From Betaproteobacteria bacterium (GTDB lineage Bacteria; Pseudomonadota; Gammaproteobacteria; Burkholderiales; Burkholderiaceae), in the NCBI GenBank assembly GCA_015654605.1, contig JAATGO010000209.1, positions 1-6,345 on the forward strand: a DNA stretch of 6,345 nt, in the 5' to 3' direction. The translations under genes were made by a program, and so were the position numbers. The notes under the pieces were generated by a model. It was not told where the DNA came from and searched no databases. It was given only the letters and a program-made list of their open reading frames with translations. Below, piece after piece: positions 1 to 6,186 of the stretch (positions are counted from its first letter, which is position 1; the number at the start of each line of letters is the position of its first letter).

Positions 1-955
1 CTGCGGCTTCACCAAGGCGTTCTAGTTCCCGTCCGTAACTGCCGCCGACAAAACCAATGACTAATGGCGTCCCCATTGGATGGCAGAGCAAGGGCATGCT
101 GCCATTTGCGCGGGAAACATCACTGACCCAGGTATCATCTGCGACGCCAGCAAGGCGTGTATCCAATTCAAAAATCAATTTTGCATATGTCCCCATTGGC
201 AGGTTGGCGATGGCATCACGCTTCCACTCCGGTAGTGGAGGAGAAAAGCGAATTGTATCGGCTTGCAAAATACCGGTAGAGACCGTGATGATGCAGGCGG
301 CAGCCTCTACTGTGGCATGAGAGCTCGTGACACGTACGCGTGGGCCGGTAGTATCAATGCTGGTGACGCGCTGTTGGCAGTGTATGGGTAGGTTTGCGCC
401 GTAATGTGCCACCAGGCTACCGAAGCCCTCGCGGATCAAAAAATTAGGTGTCGTGCCATGGATATGCTGCAGATCGTGGAGGGACAAGGTACTGGCATCA
501 GTCCCCGAGTCTTGTGGGCCAAGTAATTCACGTGCATATTTTTCAGGCCAGCTGTTGCCAGTATCAAATGCGGCTAATGCCATATCCTGGCCTGTATAGG
601 AATGAATGCGAGCATCGAGTGCAGTAGTTGCCATTTGCAGGTGCTGGTTTGCTTCCTCGGGAAGGTACTGTCCATCCATGTAAAGACGAGAAGGAATGTC
701 ATCGTGTGGTAATAAATGATACGACTGTTCCCGTGCTAATACAGTCCAGGGATTGACATCGGCATGGTGCAGCCAGGCACAGCCACGGTCAATCGGGACG
801 CTAAATGTGGTGGTATCAGTAAAAGCGCGGCCACCAATGCGAGATCCAGCTTCCAGTAGGATGACCGAGCGGCCATGGATACATAGGCGCAGAGCTGCAC
901 CGATACCGGCGGCGCCAGCCCCAACAATAATGACGTCTGTAGCAGAATTCAGCAT
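1..955 (-). CDS. Flavin amine oxidase-family FAD-dependent oxidoreductase (N-terminal 318 codons, cut by left edge)
   Basis: This minus-strand gene starts at ATG 955-953 and stays open to base 1, so the C-terminus lies outside the window. The predicted protein opens with a Rossmann FAD-binding fold. It has VIIVGAGAAG (residues 8-17, GxGxxG), the acidic E35 that would bind the ribose, and RIGGR at 39-43, the signature of the amine oxidase/FAD-NAD(P) family. RGCAWLHH (58-65) and REGFGSLV (175-182) match conserved blocks of that family, as does the stretch ITVSTGILQ to PPLPEWK (about 223-245). Members oxidise amines, including polyamines, using FAD and oxygen; the substrate here is unknown because the C-terminal FAD and substrate blocks are missing. 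No signal peptide is visible, so it is probably cytoplasmic. The start has a modest AGGG seven bases upstream and shares its A with the stop of an upstream small ORF, which suggests translational coupling. The family call is firm; the specificity is not. Confidence 0.9.
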   Translation of the reverse strand, partial: MLNSATDVIIVGAGAAGIGAALRLCIHGRSVILLEAGSRIGGRAFTDTTTFSVPIDRGCAWLHHADVNPWTVLAREQSYHLLPHDDIPSRLYMDGQYLPEEANQHLQMATTALDARIHSYTGQDMALAAFDTGNSWPEKYARELLGPQDSGTDASTLSLHDLQHIHGTTPNFLIREGFGSLVAHYGANLPIHCQQRVTSIDTTGPRVRVTSSHATVEAAACIITVSTGILQADTIRFSPPLPEWKRDAIANLPMGTYAKLIFELDTRLAGVADDTWVSDVSRANGSMPLLCHPMGTPLVIGFVGGSYGRELERLGEAA

Positions 956-1026
956 CAAATGACCCTGTTTTTCTTCGATTTGTGTCCAAAGAACAATTTT
1001 TTCGATAGTAACACTGAGACCGTCAT
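955..1026 (-). CDS. Putative 23-aa small ORF / leader peptide coupled to the amine oxidase
   Basis: On the minus strand, ATG at 1026-1024 begins a 23-codon ORF ending in TGA at 957-955. The last base of the stop is the first base of the amine oxidase ATG (TGATG), a classic coupling arrangement. It is preceded by GAAGGTGA at 1041-1034, seven bases from the ATG, an excellent match to the anti-Shine-Dalgarno sequence and much better than that of the oxidase. The predicted peptide begins MTVSVLLSKK and ends in a very basic tail (HKSKKNRVI). It resembles no family I recognise. It could be a real small protein, a leader peptide whose translation controls the oxidase, or a chance ORF. An A6 run inside it (997-1002) could allow slippage into the oxidase frame, which is open upstream back to a TGA at 1036-1034. 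The arrangement is seen directly; any function is inference. Confidence 0.45.
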   Translation of the reverse strand: MTVSVLLSKKLFFGHKSKKNRVI

Positions 1027-1033
1027 CGTAAAA

Positions 1034-1041
1034 TCACCTTC
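1034..1041 (-). promoter_or_regulatory. Strong Shine-Dalgarno sequence of the small ORF
   Basis: On the minus strand this reads GAAGGTGA, with AGGTGA complementary to the 3' end of 16S rRNA, seven bases before ATG 1026-1024. It is the best ribosome binding site in the divergent region and the main argument that the 23-codon ORF is translated. Ribosomes loaded here could re-initiate at the amine oxidase start. Confidence 0.5.
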
Positions 1042-1149
1042 GTTGATATTTTTCGTCCATTTGGTGTTTTTATATTGTTCCTACATGGAATGCAGTATTT
1101 ATATTTTCATTCTGTAATGTATCCTGTGACAGGTGTACTCTATATATGA

Positions 1150-1162
1150 CGTATGCGATACG
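1150..1162. repeat. 13-bp palindrome (CGTAT-GCG-ATACG)
   Basis: This is a perfect five-base inverted repeat with a three-base centre in the middle of the divergent intergenic region. Its size suits a small dimeric regulator, but dyads this short arise by chance in AT-rich DNA. No known regulator can be assigned. Confidence 0.25.
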
Positions 1163-1228
1163 ATAAATCCGGTATGGCGATTTTATGGCTGTATTTTGTA
1201 GTAATGTTAGAGCATGGAAAGTAAAAAA

Positions 1229-1251
1229 GTGATACAGGCCGATCTGTACAC
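1229..1251. repeat. Imperfect dyad upstream of argE (GTG-A-TACAG / CTGTACAC)
   Basis: The arms GTGATACAG (1229-1237) and CTGTACAC (1244-1251) pair over eight bases with one bulged A at 1232, around the loop GCCGAT. The dyad ends just before the only spaced -35-like hexamer for argE, so it could be an operator or an mRNA hairpin. There is no T tract after it, so it is not an intrinsic terminator. Confidence 0.3.
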
Positions 1252-1331
1252 TTTGCTTTGGCCTTAGCAGAATATGTTTGTTATATGGCATGATATCGCT
1301 GTCAGATAATCCAATTACTTGTGAAAATATG

Positions 1332-2495
1332 ATGAATACCCGTCAATGGCTGGAAACGCTGGTTGCTTTTGATACGACTAGCCGTAACTCTAATTTGGAG
1401 CTGATTACTTCAGTGCGGGATACTTTGCAGCAGCAAGGGCTAAAACCCTGGTTTGTGCATAATCCTGAACGCAGTAAAGCGAATTTGTTCGTTACCTTAC
1501 CAGCAACGCATGGAGAGGATGCCGGTATAGAGCAGGGGGGTATTGTCTTGTCTGGGCATACCGATGTTGTTCCTGTCGATGGTCAGTCATGGGATACCGA
1601 TCCATTTTCATTGACAGAAAAAAAAGGGACTTTATTCGGCCGTGGTAGCTGCGACATGAAAGGCTATATCGCGACAACGCTTGCGCTGGTTCCCGAGTTT
1701 TTGGAGATGCCTCGGTCGAGGCCATTGCATCTTGCCTTGTCTTACGATGAAGAAGTCGGCTGCGTTGGTGCTACCTCCATGTTGGAAGAAATAGTAAAGC
1801 GGGGTATTCGTCCCGATGGTTGTGTCGTGGGCGAACCGACCAGTATGCGTGCGGTTGTGGCGCATAAGGGAATTAACGTTTATCAATGTCGCGTGCATGG
1901 TCGCTCGGCGCACTCATCGCTGACAGCGCAGGGGTGTAATGCCGTGGAGTATGCTGCGCGCCTGATTTGCGCTATTCGTGACATGGCGGATGCGTATAAG
2001 GCCAATGGTCCGTATGACACGCTATATGATGTTCCTTACTCGACCATGACGACTAATCAGATTCGTGGCGGTATTGCCGTCAACACCATTCCAGACCTGT
2101 GTGAATTCACCTATGAGTTTCGCAATTTACCTGGCATGTCGCCAGAGCGTATGCAAGCACAAGTCGAACAGTATGTGCACGACCATTTATTACCCAGGAT
2201 GATGGCAGAATATCCAGAGGCGCGAATCGATATTGATGCGATAGGGGTGAGCCCGGGTCTGGAAACTGCGGAGCAGGAAGCGATTACGGCATTGGTGCGT
2301 GCGCTTACCGGTGATCAAGAACAGCGTAAAGTGGCGTACGCTACCGAGGCAGGCTTATTCCAACGTATTGGTATTCCTACGATCGTGTGCGGACCAGGTG
2401 ACATTATGCAGGCGCATAAGCCGAATGAATTTGTCAGTATTGAGCAATTGGAGCAATGTGAGCGATTTTTGCGTAAGCTAGGACAGTCATTATAA
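1332..2495 (+). CDS. argE: Acetylornithine deacetylase (M20 family)
   Basis: This cytoplasmic zinc enzyme hydrolyses N2-acetylornithine to ornithine and acetate in the linear arginine pathway (EC 3.5.1.16). With a start at 1332 it has 387 residues, normal for ArgE. Residues 11-25 (VAFDTTSRNSNLELI) are a typical ArgE N-terminus. Metal and catalytic positions are all present: H76 and D78 in SGHTDVVP, D108 in CDMKG, E140 and E141 in YDEEVGC, E168 in GEPTS and H362 in AHKPNEF. GRSAHSS (190-196) marks the dimerisation lid domain. The frame is open back to TTG 1278, and ATGs lie at 1290, 1329 and 1332. Family length favours the adjacent pair 1329/1332, although no strong ribosome binding site precedes either. 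It stands alone, divergent from the amine oxidase and 142 bases before tatD. The alternative M20 enzyme, succinyl-diaminopimelate desuccinylase, fits less well. Confidence 0.93.
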   Translation: MNTRQWLETLVAFDTTSRNSNLELITSVRDTLQQQGLKPWFVHNPERSKANLFVTLPATHGEDAGIEQGGIVLSGHTDVVPVDGQSWDTDPFSLTEKKGTLFGRGSCDMKGYIATTLALVPEFLEMPRSRPLHLALSYDEEVGCVGATSMLEEIVKRGIRPDGCVVGEPTSMRAVVAHKGINVYQCRVHGRSAHSSLTAQGCNAVEYAARLICAIRDMADAYKANGPYDTLYDVPYSTMTTNQIRGGIAVNTIPDLCEFTYEFRNLPGMSPERMQAQVEQYVHDHLLPRMMAEYPEARIDIDAIGVSPGLETAEQEAITALVRALTGDQEQRKVAYATEAGLFQRIGIPTIVCGPGDIMQAHKPNEFVSIEQLEQCERFLRKLGQSL

Positions 2496-2540
2496 GCATT
2501 TTATTGCTGTTTTAGCTGTGCTGTCATTGCGTTCTTAGTC

Positions 2541-2556
2541 ACGCCTATAGTGGCGT
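2541..2556 (+). repeat. Small hairpin after argE (ACGCC / GGCGT)
   Basis: A five-base GC-rich stem surrounds the loop TATAGT, 46 bases after the argE stop. No T run follows it, so it does not qualify as an intrinsic terminator. It may only slow transcription or stabilise the 3' end of the argE mRNA. Confidence 0.25.
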
Positions 2557-2573
2557 AGTTACGTGCTAGCCGC

Positions 2574-2592
2574 ATGGTAGTTATTCTACTAT
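2574..2592 (+). repeat. Hairpin before tatD (ATGGTAG / CTACTAT)
   Basis: A seven-base stem with one G-T pair surrounds the loop TTATT, followed by TGAGTCATTTTATATTTT. The downstream T-rich stretch is interrupted and the stem is AT-rich, so it is at best a weak terminator for argE. It lies just upstream of the possible tatD -10 box. Confidence 0.2.
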
Positions 2593-2602
2593 TGAGTCAT
2601 TT

Positions 2603-2608
2603 TATATT
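2603..2608 (+). promoter_or_regulatory. Possible -10 box for tatD-comEC (TATATT)
   Basis: TATATT differs from TATAAT at one position and would place a transcript start near 2615, leaving a short leader of about 23 bases that includes the ribosome binding site. No good -35 hexamer lies 16-18 bases upstream, so the assignment is tentative. Confidence 0.25.
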
Positions 2609-2627
2609 TTACGGCTGTTTTATTTCT

Positions 2628-2631
2628 GGAG
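2628..2631 (+). promoter_or_regulatory. Shine-Dalgarno sequence deciding the GTG start of tatD
   Basis: GGAG lies six bases before GTG 2638. It supports initiation at this GTG, which also places the family's N-terminal metal motif immediately after the start, as expected. Confidence 0.7.
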
Positions 2632-2637
2632 TCACGC

Positions 2638-3441
2638 GTGTGGATTGACACTCACTGCCATCTGGACGCACATGAATTTTTAGGCGAGGAGCATGTAATC
2701 GCCGAGCAGGCTGCTGTACAGGGAGTGGAACAGATTGTGATCCCTGCGGTAGGAAAGTGTAATTTCTCTACTGTAGCAGCATTGGCAGCACAATGTTCCA
2801 ACACGGTATATGCATTAGGTATTCATCCCTTGTATGTGGCGCAGTCTACCGAGAGCGATTTGTACGATTTACGTGATGCGGTGATTGCAGCACATGACGA
2901 TCCTCGCTTTGTCGCCATCGGAGAAATTGGCCTGGATTTTTTTGTACCAGAACTCAAGCAAGGACATTTGCGCGACAAGCAAGAATATTTCTATGCGGAA
3001 CAATTAAAACTGGCACGTGAATTTGCATTGCCAGTATTGCTTCATGTACGTCGTTCGCAAGACATCATCTTGAAATATTTGCGTCGTATTGTCGTGCCAG
3101 GGGGAATTGCACATGCATTTAACGGCAGTTTTCAGCAGGCACAAATGTTGATTGAATTAGGTTTTCGGCTTGGTTTTGGTGGTGCGATGACGTTTCCTCG
3201 TGCCTTGCAGATTCGTCGTCTGGCGACTGAATTACCACTATCTGCGCTCGTTTTAGAGACGGATGCACCAGATATTTCTCCAGCATGGTTGCATCCGCAA
3301 CGTAATACTCCTCTACAAATTCCGCATATTGCTCAGGTTCTTGCCGACTTACGTGGAATAACGGCAGAGCAATTGGCATATGACACCTCAGTCAATGCAC
3401 GTTCAGTGCTACCACGCCTGCAACCGACAGTGCATGCGTAG
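2638..3441 (+). CDS. TatD-family metal-dependent hydrolase / DNase (YjjV-like)
   Basis: This 267-residue protein is a complete TatD-type TIM-barrel amidohydrolase, a family of divalent-metal-dependent nucleases and phosphoesterases. The start is GTG, with GGAG six bases upstream. The two-metal site is intact: H6 and H8 in DTHCHLD, E96 in AIGEIGLDF, H136 in LLHVRRS, H159 in AHAFNGS and D209 in LETDAPD. GIHP (61-64) is also typical. HAFNGS, in place of the HCFSGS usual in TatD, together with GGAMTFPRA (181-189), recalls E. coli YjjV more than TatD itself. No signal peptide is present, so it is probably cytoplasmic. The 3' end overlaps the likely comEC start by eight bases, implying co-transcription and coupling. 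The family is certain; whether this member degrades DNA and is linked to DNA uptake is inference from the neighbour. Confidence 0.93.
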   Translation: MWIDTHCHLDAHEFLGEEHVIAEQAAVQGVEQIVIPAVGKCNFSTVAALAAQCSNTVYALGIHPLYVAQSTESDLYDLRDAVIAAHDDPRFVAIGEIGLDFFVPELKQGHLRDKQEYFYAEQLKLAREFALPVLLHVRRSQDIILKYLRRIVVPGGIAHAFNGSFQQAQMLIELGFRLGFGGAMTFPRALQIRRLATELPLSALVLETDAPDISPAWLHPQRNTPLQIPHIAQVLADLRGITAEQLAYDTSVNARSVLPRLQPTVHA

Positions 3442-6085
3442 TGCCATTCTAGGATTTGTTGCTGGTATTACCTGGTTACAGGCACAAGCAATTTTGCCAT
3501 CATTTACCGTCAGCCTTGGCTTATTCATATTGGCCGTATTATGTATGGCTGGTGCCTGGATATGTTGCTCGGAACATATCAGGTTACCTGTTTGGGTAAC
3601 CGAAACAGGGATGCGCTTGATTTTCCTCTGCGGAGCAGGTGTATTGACGGGGTTTCTTTGGGCGGCCTTATTGGCGCATTATTATCTGTCACATGCATTG
3701 CCAATAGAGTGGGAGGGGCGCGACATTACCTTGATTGGCACCATTGATGGTTTGCCGAATCCCTCAGCAACAGGAGTGCAGTTCAATTTCAAGGTTGAGC
3801 GTGTGATTGCGCCAATGGAGATTGTGCCAGGCGAATCAGGAGTGATAGATGGATCAAAAGCGGTAGATGGGTCTGGTGAGCCAGGGCAGAGGAGGGGGCA
3901 AGTACCGATCGTACCGCCGCGTTTATCATTGGCATGGTATGCCCCACGTCAGAGCTGGTCTCGTGCCGCACCTCACCAGAGTACCGGCACCATTGATCAT
4001 CACCTGTCTGCCGGTGCCAGATGGCAATTGACTGTACGATTGAAACGCCCACATGGTTATGCCAATCCATTTGGTTTTGATTACGAAGTCTGGTTGCTGG
4101 AGCGACAGCTGCGTGCAACAGGGTATGTGCGTGCAGATCATGCCAATACACCAGTGGCGCTGCAAAATCGCCAGTTGCAGGAATTTGTCTGGAGTGTGCC
4201 TAATGTGATTGCACGTGGCAGGCAATGGATTCGGTCACGCATATTATCGGCTTTGCCTAATGAACAGTACGCAGGAGTGATTGCAGCGCTAGTTATTGGT
4301 GATCAGCGGGCAATCGGGCAGGAAGATTGGCAAATATTTAACCGTACCGGAATTGGCCATTTATTGGCGATTTCCGGCATGCATATTGCCATGGTGGCAG
4401 GTATGTGTGCGATGTTGATGTGCGCCTTATGGCGCCGCTCTTTTTTTACTAATGCACAATTACCATTGCGCTTACCTGCGCAAAAAGCAGGTGTCGTAAC
4501 AGGTATCGGTGTCGCTTTGTTGTATGTCGCGTTAGCTGGCTTTGGTATTCCCGCACAGCGTGCGATGTATATGTTGATGGTCGTAGGCATCGCGTTGTGG
4601 TGTGGCCGTATTACCAGTGCATCTCACGTACTATGTACGGCATTGGGGTTGGTCTTGTTGTTGGATCCCTGGGCGGTATTATGGCCAGGATTCTGGTTGT
4701 CATTTGGTGCTGTGGCAATTATTTTGTATGCATCTGTTGGGCGCTTGTCTATACGTACACCTAATACATCTGGCATGTCTGATGCAGTAAGGGTGGCAGA
4801 GAGCAGAAATAAGGTGGCAAGAGGTGTTAAGTCGGGACTAGGGGTACTTTGGCAATCGTGCAAGTCTGGCGCCAAAAGCCAATATATCGTGACATTAGGA
4901 CTGATTCCGTTAACCTTGCTATTGTTTGGTCAGTTCTCTGTGGTGAGCCCCCTTGCCAATGCGATGGCCATTCCCCTGGTGACTTTATTGGTATTGCCGT
5001 TTTCTTTATTGGGCAGTATTTCCCCAGCACCGTTATCAGGTTGGCTGCTGTCAGCAGCACACGGGTTGATTGCCTGGTTGGCAGAGTGGTTGCATTGGTT
5101 GAGTAGTTTGCCGTTTGCCGTATGGATGGCGCCAAGACCTGCATTTTGGATGTTTTTTCTAGCATTGATAGGTACGATATTATTGCTGGCACCACGCGGT
5201 TGGCCAGCACGCTGGTTAGGGCTATTTGCCTGGGTGCCGTTGCTATTGAATGCGCCAACATCTCCCACAGCAGGTCAATTGCATGTGACGGCGTTCGATG
5301 TGGGACAGGGCATGGCGCTGTTACTGGAAACAGAGCGCCATCGATTATTGTATGACACAGGACCTTATTTATCTCCACAGTCTGATGGGGGAAGCCGTGT
5401 CATTTTGCCTTACTTACGCGCTCGAGGTATCCATCATCTGGACACCATGGTAGTGTCGCACAGCGATAATGATCACTCTGGCGGCGCATTGTCCGTGCTG
5501 GAGGGAGTTGATGTGACGCGCACATATTCATCACTACCAACGTCACATGCTGTGGTGCAGGCAGCAGTTGATCACCAACGTTGTGAAGCTGGACAACGCT
5601 GGGTATGGGATGGTGTTACGTTTGAAATGCTGCATCCGACTGCACACAGTTATGCCAACGCCAAATGGCATCCCAATGAGCGCAGTTGTGTGCTCAGAGT
5701 CAGTCTTGGTCAACAGGCAATCCTGCTGGCAGGTGATATTTTGGCCGCACAAGAAAGAGAGCTGGTGTATGCCAGTCAGGACGATACCTTGCTACCCCCT
5801 GTCAATTTGCAGGCGAGCGTACTGTTGGCACCTCATCATGGTAGTGGCACATCTTCAACAGAAGCATTTTTGCAGGCAGTGGCACCTCAGGTAGCACTTT
5901 TTCAAATGGGATATCGGAACCGTTTCAGGCATCCCAAGAAAGAAGTGTATGAGCGCTACCAGCGTTTGGGGATTGATCGTTTGCGTAGTGATGAATCGGG
6001 CGCGGTGATGTTAGTACTGGATCATGACAAGCTTTTCTATGAACCCTATCGAACGGCGCATCAGCGTTACTGGTATGGACGTTAG
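3434..6085 (+). CDS. comEC: DNA internalization competence protein ComEC/Rec2
   Basis: ComEC forms the inner-membrane channel that carries single-stranded DNA into the cytoplasm during natural transformation. From ATG 3434 it has 883 residues. Order: N-terminal hydrophobic segments (about 3-85), an OB-fold-like DUF4131 region (about 90-240), the multi-pass Competence domain (about 280-600) with LLAISGMHIAMVAG (310-323), GFGIPAQRA (369-377) and NAMAIPLV (509-516), then a C-terminal metallo-beta-lactamase domain (about 615-865). That domain keeps DVGQGMALLLE (622-632), HSDNDHSGG (676-684), ERSCVLRV (749-756), LLAGD (764-768) and APHHGSG (799-805), so the metal-binding motifs look intact. Two polar insertions are noted as findings. 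The frame is open back to ATG 3380, but 3434 fits the hydrophobic N-terminus and gives an eight-base overlap with tatD; neither start has a strong ribosome binding site. The gene is full length with no frameshift. Confidence 0.93.
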   Translation: MRSAILGFVAGITWLQAQAILPSFTVSLGLFILAVLCMAGAWICCSEHIRLPVWVTETGMRLIFLCGAGVLTGFLWAALLAHYYLSHALPIEWEGRDITLIGTIDGLPNPSATGVQFNFKVERVIAPMEIVPGESGVIDGSKAVDGSGEPGQRRGQVPIVPPRLSLAWYAPRQSWSRAAPHQSTGTIDHHLSAGARWQLTVRLKRPHGYANPFGFDYEVWLLERQLRATGYVRADHANTPVALQNRQLQEFVWSVPNVIARGRQWIRSRILSALPNEQYAGVIAALVIGDQRAIGQEDWQIFNRTGIGHLLAISGMHIAMVAGMCAMLMCALWRRSFFTNAQLPLRLPAQKAGVVTGIGVALLYVALAGFGIPAQRAMYMLMVVGIALWCGRITSASHVLCTALGLVLLLDPWAVLWPGFWLSFGAVAIILYASVGRLSIRTPNTSGMSDAVRVAESRNKVARGVKSGLGVLWQSCKSGAKSQYIVTLGLIPLTLLLFGQFSVVSPLANAMAIPLVTLLVLPFSLLGSISPAPLSGWLLSAAHGLIAWLAEWLHWLSSLPFAVWMAPRPAFWMFFLALIGTILLLAPRGWPARWLGLFAWVPLLLNAPTSPTAGQLHVTAFDVGQGMALLLETERHRLLYDTGPYLSPQSDGGSRVILPYLRARGIHHLDTMVVSHSDNDHSGGALSVLEGVDVTRTYSSLPTSHAVVQAAVDHQRCEAGQRWVWDGVTFEMLHPTAHSYANAKWHPNERSCVLRVSLGQQAILLAGDILAAQERELVYASQDDTLLPPVNLQASVLLAPHHGSGTSSTEAFLQAVAPQVALFQMGYRNRFRHPKKEVYERYQRLGIDRLRSDESGAVMLVLDHDKLFYEPYRTAHQRYWYGR

Positions 6086-6107
6086 GAAGATAAAGGAAAA
6101 AATGTGG

Positions 6108-6124
6108 ATGCCATAAAATGGCAT
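6108..6124. repeat. Perfect 7-bp hairpin after comEC (ATGCCAT-AAA-ATGGCAT)
   Basis: A perfect seven-base inverted repeat with a three-base loop lies 22 bases after the comEC stop. On the plus strand no T run follows, so it is not a standard terminator for comEC. On the minus strand the stem is followed after CCACA by six Ts, which resembles a terminator in the reverse direction, but no minus-strand gene is visible that would need it. Confidence 0.35.
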
Positions 6125-6176
6125 GGCGTGATCCGGCAGAGGGCAATAGGGTACATAGGGTAGGATAGAGGAAAAC

Positions 6177-6181
6177 AGAGG
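6177..6181 (+). promoter_or_regulatory. Shine-Dalgarno sequence (AGAGG) of the alpha/beta hydrolase
   Basis: AGAGG lies five bases before ATG 6187 but only two before the adjacent ATG 6184, so it favours the second ATG as the true start. Confidence 0.5.
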
Positions 6182-6186
6182 TAATG

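Larger units (their letters stand above)
1042..1328. promoter_or_regulatory. AT-rich divergent intergenic region between the amine oxidase unit and argE
   Basis: About 290 bases hold no convincing gene and must carry the promoters for both divergent units. The stretch is visibly AT-richer than the flanking genes. On the minus strand, TATAAA at 1074-1069 could serve as a -10 for the oxidase unit, but no good -35 accompanies it. On the plus strand, TTGGCC (1258-1263) lies 18 bases before TATATG (1282-1287), a poor but correctly spaced pair that would begin transcription near 1294, ahead of the likely argE start. Dyads lie at 1088-1112, 1150-1162 and 1229-1251. Tiny ORFs, such as 17 codons at 1214-1267, lack a usable ribosome binding site. 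No canonical ArgR box is evident. Confidence 0.4.

Noticed and set aside
57..320. An 87-codon plus-strand frame at the left end
   Set aside because: It is antisense to the amine oxidase, which has conserved FAD-family motifs in the opposite strand.
991..1080. Inverted repeat GAACAAT (991-997) and ATTGTTC (1074-1080)
   Set aside because: Seven bases separated by 76 in AT-rich DNA are expected by chance, and the copies extend no further.
1214..1267. A 17-codon plus-strand ORF before argE
   Set aside because: It has no properly spaced ribosome site, the peptide is unremarkable, and it probably lies upstream of the transcript start.
1278..1331. N-terminal extension of ArgE from TTG 1278 or ATG 1290
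   Set aside because: The extra residues do not look like ArgE, there is no ribosome site before either codon, and the best promoter-like pair would begin transcription downstream of them.
2496..2520. AGCA/TGCT mini-hairpin with nearby Ts as an argE terminator
   Set aside because: The stem is only four bases and the T run is interrupted, too weak for an intrinsic terminator.
4827..5378. A 183-codon open frame on the minus strand
   Set aside because: It lies wholly inside comEC, whose plus-strand protein has clear ComEC motifs and membrane segments over this stretch. The minus-strand translation resembles no family and has no ribosome site.
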